Shown here: piece after piece, positions 6,836 to 15,032 of the stretch
Layout: every line of letters begins with the position of its first letter
Numbering within the stretch: the first letter of the stretch is position 1
Virus record (IMG/VR): IMGVR_UViG_3300037087_000095
Coordinates: 1 to 27,541 of that record
Strand: one strand, 5' to 3'
Source of the DNA: a virus
DNA length: 27,541 bases
Notes under the pieces: model-generated
Database searches by the model: none
What the model saw: the letters and a program-made list of their open reading frames with translations, nothing else
What the model was told of the DNA's origin: nothing
Made by a program: the position numbers and the translations under genes

Positions 6836-6957
6836 TTCCGACAATAGATGGAATATTCATTGAAGTATTTCTACATTTTGAAAGGTTGGTCTTTAAGAAG
6901 GGAAAGCTAGAAGTTGATTGGTTAGGACAAATGAATATTTCATACGGGATGAACTAA
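6832..6957 (+). CDS. 41-residue hypothetical protein
   Basis: This frame fills exactly the gap between two coupled genes, starting in an ATGA overlap and ending in a TAATG overlap with the Bbp19-like gene. It begins MIPTIDGIFIEVFLHFERLV and is mixed hydrophobic and charged, without a clear membrane segment. No family is recognised. The perfect couplings are the main evidence that it is real. Confidence 0.5.
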   Translation: MIPTIDGIFIEVFLHFERLVFKKGKLEVDWLGQMNISYGMN

Positions 6958-7304
6958 TGAGTGAATTACCAGGAAACCCAGCTCCAGAATCAGAAGACCG
7001 GGGAGAACTCTCCGATCCTAAAAAGGTTGGCCGTAAAGGTTTAATGGATCGAATCAAAGATCGACAGGCAAAAGAAGATGCGCTGTTTGTCCTATCCAGT
7101 ATTCAGGGTCGCAGATTCTATTGGAAGCTTATGAAGAGATGCGGAATCTTTCAGACTTCTTTTACAGGGAATAACACCACGTTTTTCAATGAGGGAATGC
7201 GGAATGTAGGTCTTGAGCTTTTGAAAGACGTGAACGAGCTTTCACCCGAAGCCTATTTGAAAATGATTCAAGAGTCGAAACTCGAAGAATCAAAGAATCA
7301 GTAA
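6957..7304 (+). CDS. Bbp19-like phage protein
   Basis: The 115-residue product contains a conserved block of the Bbp19 family of podovirus proteins, named after Bordetella phage BPP-1: GRRFYWKLMKRCGIFQTSF followed by TGNNTTFFNEGMRNVGLELL, then a helix ending in PEAYLKMI. Members lie between portal and scaffold genes; their exact role is not settled. I chose the ATG at 6957, which overlaps the previous stop, over an in-frame ATG at 6918. The first 40 residues are polar and low in order. Confidence 0.8.
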   Translation: MSELPGNPAPESEDRGELSDPKKVGRKGLMDRIKDRQAKEDALFVLSSIQGRRFYWKLMKRCGIFQTSFTGNNTTFFNEGMRNVGLELLKDVNELSPEAYLKMIQESKLEESKNQ

Positions 7305-7314
7305 AGGAGAATGT

Positions 7315-8046
7315 ATGACAGATACGCCCGAAACTCAGCCGAGCCTGATAAACGAGGCACCGAAAGACGCGCCGGCAGAACCAACGCCGGAATCGAAGTT
7401 ATTCCCAGAGTCAAAGCCAACAGATCAGAAGCCAGAAGAACCGGCCAAGCCGGAACCGACGTCTCCTAAGACTGAAGAGCCTAAACCTGAGGAACCAAAG
7501 AAAGAAGAACCAAAAGCAGAGCCATCAAAACCTTCGGAGCCAGCGAAACCCGCAGCTACCGATTACGAGAATTTGAAGCTCCCTGAAGGGAATCTCCTTT
7601 CTCCTGAAGAAGTAGACGCAGTTAAAAAAGAAGCCTTAGAACAGAAACTTACGATAGACGAAGCTCAAGGAGTGCTTGAAGTAAAGAATGATGCCGTAAA
7701 AGCCTTCGCAGCACGTCAAAACGAAATTCTGATTAAGGCAAGACAAGATTGGAAAGCAGCTTGGTCAAAAGACCCTGAATTTGGTGGCGATAAGCTAGCT
7801 GAAAGCAGCGAACTCGCAAAACGGGCTTGGGACAAAGTTGCCGATAACGAACTAAAGACACTGGCAAATCAGACTGGTTTTGGAGATCATCCAGCCGTTT
7901 TAAGAGCTTTTGCACGGCTTGGTCGTATGTTCTCAGAGGATCAATTGATACGTGGAAACGTGGGAGGAACACCTGAAAAAGGTAAATCTCCCGAAGAGAT
8001 TCTCTATGGAAAAACAACTCCTGGACCAGATGAACCCATGTCTTAA
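7315..8046 (+). CDS. Capsid scaffolding protein
   Basis: The 243-residue product has a long Pro/Glu/Lys-rich, disordered N-terminal part (about residues 1-85, with repeated EEPKPEEPKKEEPK-like units). A helical C-terminal half follows (LSPEEVDAVKKEALEQK; ALEQ and RQNEIL helices; HPAVLRAFARLGRMFSED). This organisation and the position just before the major capsid gene are those of podovirus scaffold proteins, which guide prohead assembly and are then lost. AAGGAG precedes the ATG by about five bases. The repeat composition makes similarity searches noisy, but the C-terminal part is characteristic. Confidence 0.8.
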   Translation: MTDTPETQPSLINEAPKDAPAEPTPESKLFPESKPTDQKPEEPAKPEPTSPKTEEPKPEEPKKEEPKAEPSKPSEPAKPAATDYENLKLPEGNLLSPEEVDAVKKEALEQKLTIDEAQGVLEVKNDAVKAFAARQNEILIKARQDWKAAWSKDPEFGGDKLAESSELAKRAWDKVADNELKTLANQTGFGDHPAVLRAFARLGRMFSEDQLIRGNVGGTPEKGKSPEEILYGKTTPGPDEPMS

Positions 8047-8062
8047 CTAAGGAGAAAACAAT

Positions 8063-9088
8063 ATGGCCGGACAAGGGAGTACAACTCTTACCCTATTGGA
8101 CATTGCGAAACGCACTGATCCAACAGGCGCCGTACCCGTTATAGCGGAATTGCTCGCTCAAAAGAACGAGATCATGAACGATATTCCGTGGATCGAAGGA
8201 AATCTGCCGACCGGAACGAGGAATACTCTTCGTACTGGTTTACCGCAGGCTTATTGGAAAGTAGCAAACACCGGAACCGCTGCTTCAAAATCAACCACGG
8301 CTCAGATAGACGAAGCCTGTGGAATTTTAGAAGCGTGGTCTGTGATTGACTACGATGTGGCTCAATTGAACGGAAACGTTCAGAAGTATCGTCTTAGTGA
8401 AGCCGATGCCTTTATTGAGTCCATGTCTCAGCAATTGTGTGGGACGTTGTTTTATGGTGATACACGAGTGAACTCTGAACAGTTCATGGGTCTATCGCCT
8501 CGCTTTGGCGCAATCGCCTCAGCCGTCAACGGTCAAAACATCCTAAATGCGAATGGTACTGGAGCCACAAACTCTAGCGTTTGGCTTATCGGATGGGGTC
8601 AGAATTCCGTGTACGGGATTTACCCGCGCGGAACCATTGGAGGACTTCAGCACAAAGATTGGGGTGAAAGGATTATTCAAACCTCAGTGACTTTGGGCGC
8701 CGGATATCTCCATGCGTATGTGGACAAATGGCAATGGAAATGTGGTCTTGCTGTTAAAGACTGGCGCTATATTGTCCGTTGCGCGAATGTGTATGTTCCA
8801 GACTTAGTAGCTGGAAGCGGAACGCAAAACGCTCAGCAACTCATTAAGTTGATGAGCCGGATGCTTTCTCGTCTACCTTCGTCTGGAAGCGTGACCCCGG
8901 TGTTCTACATGAATAGAACTCTCTATTCTATGTTGCGTGTCCAATCACTTGATAAATCCCAGAACGCTCTCGGAGTGATTCAGGGATTGGATCAGTTTGG
9001 GCATCCGCTTCGCGGAACTCTGGTATTCGACAATGTACCCATCAGATTGAACGATCAGTTGCTACTTACTGAATCGGCCATCAGCTAA
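8063..9088 (+). CDS. Major capsid protein
   Basis: The 341-residue product is placed directly after the scaffold, with a strong AAGGAG site. Features such as TLLDIAKRTDPTG, the EIMNDIPWIEGN segment and the QAYWKVANTG loop match the Bbp17-like major capsid proteins of BPP-1-type podoviruses, which have the HK97 fold. It would form the icosahedral shell and should be the most abundant virion protein. The length is typical, with no sign of fusion or truncation. A cement protein gene follows after 12 bases with its own good ribosome site. Confidence 0.88.
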   Translation: MAGQGSTTLTLLDIAKRTDPTGAVPVIAELLAQKNEIMNDIPWIEGNLPTGTRNTLRTGLPQAYWKVANTGTAASKSTTAQIDEACGILEAWSVIDYDVAQLNGNVQKYRLSEADAFIESMSQQLCGTLFYGDTRVNSEQFMGLSPRFGAIASAVNGQNILNANGTGATNSSVWLIGWGQNSVYGIYPRGTIGGLQHKDWGERIIQTSVTLGAGYLHAYVDKWQWKCGLAVKDWRYIVRCANVYVPDLVAGSGTQNAQQLIKLMSRMLSRLPSSGSVTPVFYMNRTLYSMLRVQSLDKSQNALGVIQGLDQFGHPLRGTLVFDNVPIRLNDQLLLTESAIS

Positions 9089-9100
9089 AGGAGAAATAAA

Positions 9101-9637
9101 ATGATACGTGATAGCTTATTGATGTTCACTGGCGTCGGAACTTCAGGTTATGCTCCGACAGCCCAGCAAGACAATATTGGCCCAAATACTTACGACACAT
9201 CTCCCCTGGGGCTTCCGACAGGATCAGGCGGCGCCGCTTCAGTTGGTTATGATGCCGGTTCGTCTGCAAACGCCGGGCGTGACATTGGAATTGGCGGAGA
9301 AATGTGGTTCGAAGTATTGGTAACGGCTGCCGTTACGTCAGCGGGCGCACCGACCGTTCAATTCATCTTGGGAACGGATTCGGTCGCTGCTTTGACGAAT
9401 GTGGCAGAAACGACTGGCGTTGGAGTTCTTATTTCTTCAGCCTCCTATCTCAAAGCGACATTGGTGAAAGGGTTTATTTACCGGACCCAATTGCCTGCGT
9501 CTCTTGTTTATCAGCAATACATCGGACTCGACGTTTACATCGGAACAACGACCCTGACTGCTGGAACATTTGAGGCGAAACTCCTCATGAATATTCAAGC
9601 GTCAGATCTGTATCTGAGCGGGTTCGCAGTTCAATAA
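9101..9637 (+). CDS. Bbp16-like capsid cement protein
   Basis: The 178-residue product begins MIRDSLLMFT, has a Gly/Ser/Ala-rich loop, then a beta-rich core (EMWFEVLVTAAVTSAGAPTVQF and YIGLDVYIGTTTL). This is the pattern of the Bbp16 family that binds the outer capsid surface as trimers or similar clusters and stabilises the shell. It follows the capsid gene directly with AAGGAG upstream. The assignment rests on position, length and beta-rich composition; another decoration fold is possible. Confidence 0.7.
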   Translation: MIRDSLLMFTGVGTSGYAPTAQQDNIGPNTYDTSPLGLPTGSGGAASVGYDAGSSANAGRDIGIGGEMWFEVLVTAAVTSAGAPTVQFILGTDSVAALTNVAETTGVGVLISSASYLKATLVKGFIYRTQLPASLVYQQYIGLDVYIGTTTLTAGTFEAKLLMNIQASDLYLSGFAVQ

Positions 9638-9648
9638 ATTCAGTAAAG

Positions 9649-9693
9649 GTTGGAGGAGTGATCCTTGGATCTATGATCCTAAAAACTCCCAAC
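9649..9693 (+). other. Intergenic hairpin after capsid cement gene
   Basis: GTTGG (9649-9653) plus GAGT (9656-9659), with a two-base bulge between them, pair with ACTCCCAAC (9685-9693). Inside, GGATC (9667-9671) pairs with GATCC (9675-9679). No T-run follows, so it is not a standard terminator. It could be a partial terminator, an RNA-processing site or an mRNA stabiliser separating the highly expressed head genes from the tail genes. Confidence 0.4.
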
Positions 9694-9709
9694 GATTTTA
9701 GGGGGCATC

Positions 9710-9943
9710 ATGAAAGTAAAAGCAAAGCAAGCTGGTCAATATCAAGGAACGATGCACTATCCGGGAGATGTCTTCGACATTGAAGTAGATGCTTGCCATC
9801 CGGCCCCGTGGATGGAACCCATTCCAGAAATCAAAGAAGTTTTTACGGAACCGATAGTGGAAGAAAAGATTTCTATTCCTCCAGTCGAAAAGCTAGAGGA
9901 AAAGAAAGAAGTAAAAACTAAAAAGAAGAGGTGGTTTAAATGA
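9710..9943 (+). CDS. Hypothetical protein, 77 residues, related to next gene
   Basis: The product starts MKVKAKQAGQYQGTMHYPGDVFDIE, a compact beta-type domain, and ends in a Glu/Lys-rich tail. The following gene has the same core pattern (VRAxKDGxYxG, then PGEVFEID), so the two look like diverged duplicates. Small proteins with this start are common between capsid and tail tubular genes of podoviruses, but no function is established. AGGGGG lies just before the ATG. It overlaps the next gene by four bases. Confidence 0.65.
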   Translation: MKVKAKQAGQYQGTMHYPGDVFDIEVDACHPAPWMEPIPEIKEVFTEPIVEEKISIPPVEKLEEKKEVKTKKKRWFK

Positions 9944-10314
9944 GAGTGAGAGCTATAAAAGACGGAACGTATGGCGGATATTTTCGGGTTGGTCCCATTA
10001 TCGGTGAGCAAGGCTCTTTCCCGGGTGAAGTGTTTGAAATAGATAACCGTCCTTTCCCAATCCTTGATATCGACGGAAAGCCTATATTTGAACTCGATGA
10101 AGATAAGAAAAGTATTATTGGAAAAGACGGTAAACCTAAGATGAAAATGGGAGTATGGTTTTCTCCTGAATGGATGGTAAGAGTTTCTGATGACGAACCC
10201 ATCACAAACGATTACCCGAAATTTGAAATTCCCATTCAGTACAGAGAGCGAAAAATAAATCCAAATCAACCCAAAAGCGGAGGAGTTACTCAAACCCCTT
10301 CCTCTGTCATTTAA
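9940..10314 (+). CDS. Hypothetical protein, 124 residues, paralogue-like
   Basis: The N-terminal half (MRVRAIKDGTYGGYF, then GEVFEID and WMVRV) repeats the pattern of the preceding protein, with an inserted loop containing FPILDIDGKPIFELDEDKK. The C-terminal 35 residues are polar and Pro/Ser/Thr-rich. It starts in an ATGA overlap with the previous gene. Position between head and tail tubular genes suggests a minor structural or connector role, but nothing in the sequence proves this. Confidence 0.65.
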   Translation: MRVRAIKDGTYGGYFRVGPIIGEQGSFPGEVFEIDNRPFPILDIDGKPIFELDEDKKSIIGKDGKPKMKMGVWFSPEWMVRVSDDEPITNDYPKFEIPIQYRERKINPNQPKSGGVTQTPSSVI

Positions 10315-10323
10315 GGTGTAAAA

Positions 10324-11076
10324 ATGTCATCGGTTGAGCAGACAACGACGGATATTGCGAATCTCGCTCTTTCTCATTGCGGAGTTTCTAAGCCTCTTGT
10401 CAATATATCCACTGACAAGAGCTTAGAGGCTCAGCTTTGCAGAACATTTATTGATATCACGAGGCAGACAGCCCTTCGTGAGTTTCCGTGGATGTTTGCT
10501 ACGAAACAGGTAGCGCCTTCCTTAATTGCGAATCAACCTACGAGTGAATGGCTTTATGCCTATCAATACCCGGATGATTGTTTAAGGCTTATTAAATTCA
10601 TGAGTTGGAGGCTTTCAAACGATACAAGGCAAAGCCGGGTTGAATATAAGATCATGCAACCAGCACCCGTGAATTTATCAACCTTATCTCCTAAACCAAC
10701 GAGTTATTCTCAAACAAGCGGATTATGGCTTTATACGAATTGGCCTGGTGTTAATGTAAGTATGCCAACGGTTATCGAGTATATTTTTGACAATAAGAAT
10801 ATTGCTCAGTGGCCGCCGGATTTCATTATTGCCATGTCTTATAAATTGGCTTCATTCTTGGTCATGACATTGACCAGTGGTGATCTCCAGAAATACGCCA
10901 CAGACATAGACGCAAGATACAAAGCGGCTATTGATACGGCGAAAGCGTTTAATCTGAACGAGGAACAAAGACCCGAGGAACCTCAGTCTGAATTCATTCG
11001 CGCGAGAGATGGGGATATGTTTGGCTATACAGGGATGACATGGATTGCTGAGCCCGCCGGGTTCCAAGTGCAATAA
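10324..11076 (+). CDS. Tail tubular protein A (gp11-like adaptor)
   Basis: The 250-residue product resembles T7 gp11 (about 196 residues): an N-terminal helical section with IANLALSHCGV and EAQLCRTFIDITRQTAL, the sequence REFPWMFATKQ, and WLYAYQYPDDCLRLI, which is a hallmark of this family. It would form the ring that joins the portal to the tail nozzle. AAGGTG precedes the ATG. The C-terminal helices (KYATDIDARYKAAIDTAKAF) also fit. It is followed almost directly by an HNH gene that separates it from its usual partner. Confidence 0.9.
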   Translation: MSSVEQTTTDIANLALSHCGVSKPLVNISTDKSLEAQLCRTFIDITRQTALREFPWMFATKQVAPSLIANQPTSEWLYAYQYPDDCLRLIKFMSWRLSNDTRQSRVEYKIMQPAPVNLSTLSPKPTSYSQTSGLWLYTNWPGVNVSMPTVIEYIFDNKNIAQWPPDFIIAMSYKLASFLVMTLTSGDLQKYATDIDARYKAAIDTAKAFNLNEEQRPEEPQSEFIRARDGDMFGYTGMTWIAEPAGFQVQ

Positions 11077-11077
11077 T

Positions 11078-11632
11078 ATGTATCCATCAATACGATTAGA
11101 AAATCTTCGCGGAACTCCTGAGAAAAGATTCATGGTGAAAACTCATCAGGAGATAAATGGATGCTGGCGATGGCTTGGTTGCTTTGATGGTACACCTCGG
11201 AATGGAGATAATCCACGCGGTCGTTATGGAAGATTTGCCCTTGATGGATATCACATGATTGGTGCTCACAAAGCTTCTTATCTTTTATTTAGAGGAATAA
11301 TAGAACCTAATCTTCAAGTTTGCCATTCCTGCGACAATCCCTCTTGCGTAAATCCCCAACATCTTTTTCTAGGTACATCTCAAGAAAACATGGACGATCA
11401 AGTTTCTAAAGGACGTGGATCTTTTCAGAAACCAGGATGGATTTCTCCAAGGAAGGGGACAGGAAAACTCATTAATCAAGATGGACGATACGGTGTATTA
11501 AGAAATTACACTGTCTGCGGAAAGGAAACATTACATTCAAATTCTTACATGGAAAAAGGTAAGTCTCCAAGTTGTAGTAAAAAATGCTCTGGAATATTAA
11601 GTGCAAGGGTTCGTTTTGGGAGAGGAAATTAA
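11078..11632 (+). CDS. HNH endonuclease (probable homing type)
   Basis: The 184-residue product has a classic HNH core: GCWRWLG, then GRYGRFALDG, HKASYLLFRG, CHSCDNPSCVNPQHLFLG and the following TSQENMDDQVSKGR. The two CxxC-like pairs can hold a structural zinc and the His residues form the catalytic site. The C-terminal part carries a second cysteine cluster (VCGKET and CSKKC). The ATG at 11078 follows the previous stop by one base; its ribosome site is poor, so it may depend on coupling. The stop directly precedes the start of tail tubular B, so the gene fits between two partner genes without breaking either. Confidence 0.88.
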   Translation: MYPSIRLENLRGTPEKRFMVKTHQEINGCWRWLGCFDGTPRNGDNPRGRYGRFALDGYHMIGAHKASYLLFRGIIEPNLQVCHSCDNPSCVNPQHLFLGTSQENMDDQVSKGRGSFQKPGWISPRKGTGKLINQDGRYGVLRNYTVCGKETLHSNSYMEKGKSPSCSKKCSGILSARVRFGRGN

Positions 11633-14434
11633 ATGTCAACCCCTATAAAAATAGTCAGTTTTTCCGGCGGGGAAGTAAGTCCTCTTCTTTATGGCCGGAC
11701 TGACTTAACAAAATATGAGACTGGCCTAAGAACTCTTCGGAATATGATTGCTTTACGTCATGGTGGAGCTACTCGGAGGCCGGGGACTCAATATGTTGGA
11801 ACGACTTTAAACAATGGAGATCCTGTTCGTCTTATCCCTTTCATTTATAACGAAACGGGAAACGGACAAAGCTATGTTTTAGAGTTTGGAAATCTTTACG
11901 TTGCTTTTATTCAGAATGGTGGATATGTTTTAGGGACATCTCCTCTTTCTATTTCCCTCTATAGTGTCACCAAAAATTACAGTCTCTATTCTTACGTCCG
12001 TTCATCCATCGGATTTAATTATATCAGTGTCGTCTCAAACAATTTAGGGAACAATATTCACGATACGAATTATTGGAAACTTCTTTATGATTGGGATATT
12101 TCAACGGGTTATTCCGTTGGAGATTTTGTTAGGGGAATGTCAGGAGGCAATGCCACGGGTTCTTATTTCATTTGCACTCAAGCAAATTCTGGCATCAATC
12201 CAATGTCAACAACTTCACCCTATTGGTCATTGGTCGCCTCAAATTATTCTCCATACACGATTGTTTCTCCATTTGCTCAGGCTGATCTTCAAACTTTGAA
12301 TTTCTCCGAAAGCGCGGATGTTCTGACTATTGTCCATCATAATTATGCGCCAAGGGAATTAAGAAGATTGGCGGCGACAAATTGGGCATTTTCAACAGTT
12401 GTTACTAAAACAGCAACGCCGAAGATATCAAACCTTTCCGCCTTTTACAACGCGGGATCATTAAATTATATCTATACGGTCACAGGGGTTTCCGCTTCGG
12501 GAGAAGAATCAGAGGGATCGTCAATATTAGTGTCGAATGTGATAGCCGCATCCGCAGCAAATCCAGTTCAGCTTTTTTGGAACACAGGTGGGAATTCCTA
12601 TTCCTATTATCGAGTCTATATGCAGCCAACGAGCAATTCTGCGAACATAGGCGGATACATAGGATCTACGGCAAGCGTCAATTTTTTCGATACAGGCATA
12701 AATCCTGATTTCACAAATACACCCCCTCAAGCCAATTCTCTTTTTGCCTCACCAAACAACTATCCGTCAGTTGTGGGCTTTGTCCAACAGAGACGTTTCT
12801 TCGCAAATACAATAAATAATCCTATTGGTTTTTGGGGGTCTGTCACCGGTAGTTATTCGAATTTCAATACTCACGTTACTCCTTTTGATTCAGATCCGAT
12901 CATAGGTTCAATTGCGGGATCTGAGGTAAATGATATCCAAGCTATTCTTGAGCTTAAATTCATGCTCATGATGACAGCGGGCGCCGAAATATATGTTCAG
13001 GGAAATGGTAGCGGAGTCGTTACTCCTTCTTCGATTAATGCTTCGACACAATCCCAATATGGGTGCTCTAAACTAAGACCCATAAAAGCTTCTGACGTAA
13101 TTATTTTTAACCAAGCGCTTGGAAGCTATCTCAGAGATTTCAGCTTTGATTTTGTCATATCGGGCTACAGGGGAAATGATTTAAGCGTTTTCTCTTCTCA
13201 TTTATTTGAAGGAAGCTCTCTCGTCGATTGGGATTTTCAAAAGATTCCAGACTCCATTCTTTGGGCGGTTAGAGATGATGGAATCCTTTTGGGTTTGACT
13301 TATGTTCGAGAGCAACAGATTCTAGCTTGGCATCGTCATGATTTTCAAAATGGGACAGTTCAAAATGTTTGCTGTATCCCGGAGAATGGGACTTATGCGG
13401 TTTACTTAACGATCGAGAGAGTGATCAATGGAAATACAGTTGTTTACGTCGAGAGAATGTCATCTAGAATTTGGTCAGATGTTTTGAACGCAACTTATTT
13501 GGATTGTTTTTCAAGCTATAACGGAGTGAATTCAGGAACAATGACGATGACTCTTTCCTCTCCGTCTGGAAGTTTCAGAGCACAAGATGACGGGACGGCT
13601 TATCAGCAGCAATTAACGTTGACTGCAAGTGCTGATTATTTCAATTCCGGTATGGTAGGAGATCAGATTTTCTTATCCGATGCAGATTTTGTAGAGAACA
13701 AAGGAAATATGATTGACCCGGAGACGGGAACAAATGCTCTCACTATGCCAACAACGGGGAATCAGATCAGATGTACAATTATATCTTATACAAGCCCGAC
13801 TCAAGTAACCGTGACTTCAAATAGGGCGGTTTCAATTGATCTTCAAAATACGTCTATATTAACATGGTCCCGGGCTGTTAAAAAGTTAACTGGATTGGAT
13901 TATCTGATTGAACAAGAAGTCTCTGTTTGGGCAGATCGTTTCGTCGTCGGAAGCCCTTTAAACTCTGATTTAAAAACAGTGTACACTGTAGATTCGGATG
14001 GAAGTATCACCTTAGACAAATGCTACTCAGTCATTTACGTAGGTCTGCCAATAACTTCAGACTTAGAGACTCTTGATTTAGAAACATCTTTTGGCGAGAC
14101 AATGTTGGGACGTAGAAAAAGGACGGCGAAGATTTCATTTTCTCTTTATCAGACCAGAAACCTCATGGGAGGAAGTGAAAACCCTGATTCAAATGTGAAC
14201 AACGCCAATGGAGATCCTCTTTTTCAACTATTTGAATTACAAGAAGGAACCCATAGAACCACTTATGATCAACCCCCTGAAATGGTTACGGATCAAGATT
14301 GGGTCTTAATAGAATCTCGTTGGAACAGAAACGGAAGGATTTTTATCAGGAATGTCGATCCAACTCCGATGACAATTTTGGCGATTTCTCCGGGTGGGGA
14401 TTATCCAGTCCAATCTCCGTATGTGAAGGTATAA
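11633..14434 (+). CDS. Tail tubular protein B (gp12-like nozzle)
   Basis: The 933-residue product opens with FSGGEVSPLLYGRTDLTKY and LRNMIALRHGGATRRPGT, sequence that marks the T7 gp12-like tail nozzle family, followed by a mostly beta-rich body. T7 gp12 has 794 residues, so this one is somewhat longer. It would form the distal nozzle of the short tail, to which fibres and ejection proteins attach. It starts immediately after the HNH stop with GAGG upstream and ends one base before the next gene. Despite the HNH neighbour the frame is intact. Confidence 0.92.
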   Translation: MSTPIKIVSFSGGEVSPLLYGRTDLTKYETGLRTLRNMIALRHGGATRRPGTQYVGTTLNNGDPVRLIPFIYNETGNGQSYVLEFGNLYVAFIQNGGYVLGTSPLSISLYSVTKNYSLYSYVRSSIGFNYISVVSNNLGNNIHDTNYWKLLYDWDISTGYSVGDFVRGMSGGNATGSYFICTQANSGINPMSTTSPYWSLVASNYSPYTIVSPFAQADLQTLNFSESADVLTIVHHNYAPRELRRLAATNWAFSTVVTKTATPKISNLSAFYNAGSLNYIYTVTGVSASGEESEGSSILVSNVIAASAANPVQLFWNTGGNSYSYYRVYMQPTSNSANIGGYIGSTASVNFFDTGINPDFTNTPPQANSLFASPNNYPSVVGFVQQRRFFANTINNPIGFWGSVTGSYSNFNTHVTPFDSDPIIGSIAGSEVNDIQAILELKFMLMMTAGAEIYVQGNGSGVVTPSSINASTQSQYGCSKLRPIKASDVIIFNQALGSYLRDFSFDFVISGYRGNDLSVFSSHLFEGSSLVDWDFQKIPDSILWAVRDDGILLGLTYVREQQILAWHRHDFQNGTVQNVCCIPENGTYAVYLTIERVINGNTVVYVERMSSRIWSDVLNATYLDCFSSYNGVNSGTMTMTLSSPSGSFRAQDDGTAYQQQLTLTASADYFNSGMVGDQIFLSDADFVENKGNMIDPETGTNALTMPTTGNQIRCTIISYTSPTQVTVTSNRAVSIDLQNTSILTWSRAVKKLTGLDYLIEQEVSVWADRFVVGSPLNSDLKTVYTVDSDGSITLDKCYSVIYVGLPITSDLETLDLETSFGETMLGRRKRTAKISFSLYQTRNLMGGSENPDSNVNNANGDPLFQLFELQEGTHRTTYDQPPEMVTDQDWVLIESRWNRNGRIFIRNVDPTPMTILAISPGGDYPVQSPYVKV

Positions 14435-14435
14435 A

Positions 14436-15032
14436 ATGTCAGCAACCGCGACAGCATCACCAGCGCTTATGTATAGCATGGTGGGAATGAGTTCCGTTAG
14501 CGCCTTAGGAACTGGCTATTCTCAGTCTCAGGCTATCAAGGCTACTGGAAGATATCAGTCTGGAATAGCAGAGACAAATGCTGCCATGGCAGACCTGGCT
14601 GGTAAAGAGACTTTGGAAGCCGGAGATATTCAAGCCAGCCGGAAGAATTTAGAAACTCAGCAAAGAGTTGGATCGAGACTTGCTATTCAGGGAGCCTCTG
14701 GGGTTGATGTTGGGAGCGGATCTTCCGCCATGGTTCGATCTGGGGAAAATTTAGTTGGGGCGACTGATGAATTAACGATACGAAGCAATGCTCAGAGGAG
14801 AGCATTTGGCTACAAAATTCAGTCTATGCAGGACACCTATCAGGCAAAATTCGCAAAGATGACAGCCGCTTCTGAATCGATGCAGACTCTTCTCTCTGGC
14901 GGTTTAAAAGTAATATCTGAACCTCTATCGATTTATTCAAACTATCTTCGTTTCTCTAGGTATATGGGTGGGGGAGCCGGCGGGAAAGTGCCTGATTCTT
15001 ATACGAGCGGTTCAGAAGGAGTAGAAGGATAA
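14436..15032 (+). CDS. Internal virion protein (gp14-like ejection protein)
   Basis: At 198 residues this is almost the length of T7 gp14 (196). It has a short hydrophobic N-terminus (residues about 10-28), then GTGYSQSQAIKAT and an Ala/Gln-rich helical body with GVDVGSGSSAMVRSGEN, all typical of the family. Such proteins leave the virion during DNA ejection and form the outer-membrane pore of the translocation channel in T7. It follows tail tubular B and is coupled to the next gene (TAATG), as in the T7 order. Confidence 0.85.
   Translation: MSATATASPALMYSMVGMSSVSALGTGYSQSQAIKATGRYQSGIAETNAAMADLAGKETLEAGDIQASRKNLETQQRVGSRLAIQGASGVDVGSGSSAMVRSGENLVGATDELTIRSNAQRRAFGYKIQSMQDTYQAKFAKMTAASESMQTLLSGGLKVISEPLSIYSNYLRFSRYMGGGAGGKVPDSYTSGSEGVEG

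Noticed and set aside
9757-10293. Long minus-strand open frame
   Set aside because: It lies opposite two coupled plus-strand genes, has no ribosome site, and shows low-complexity shadow composition.
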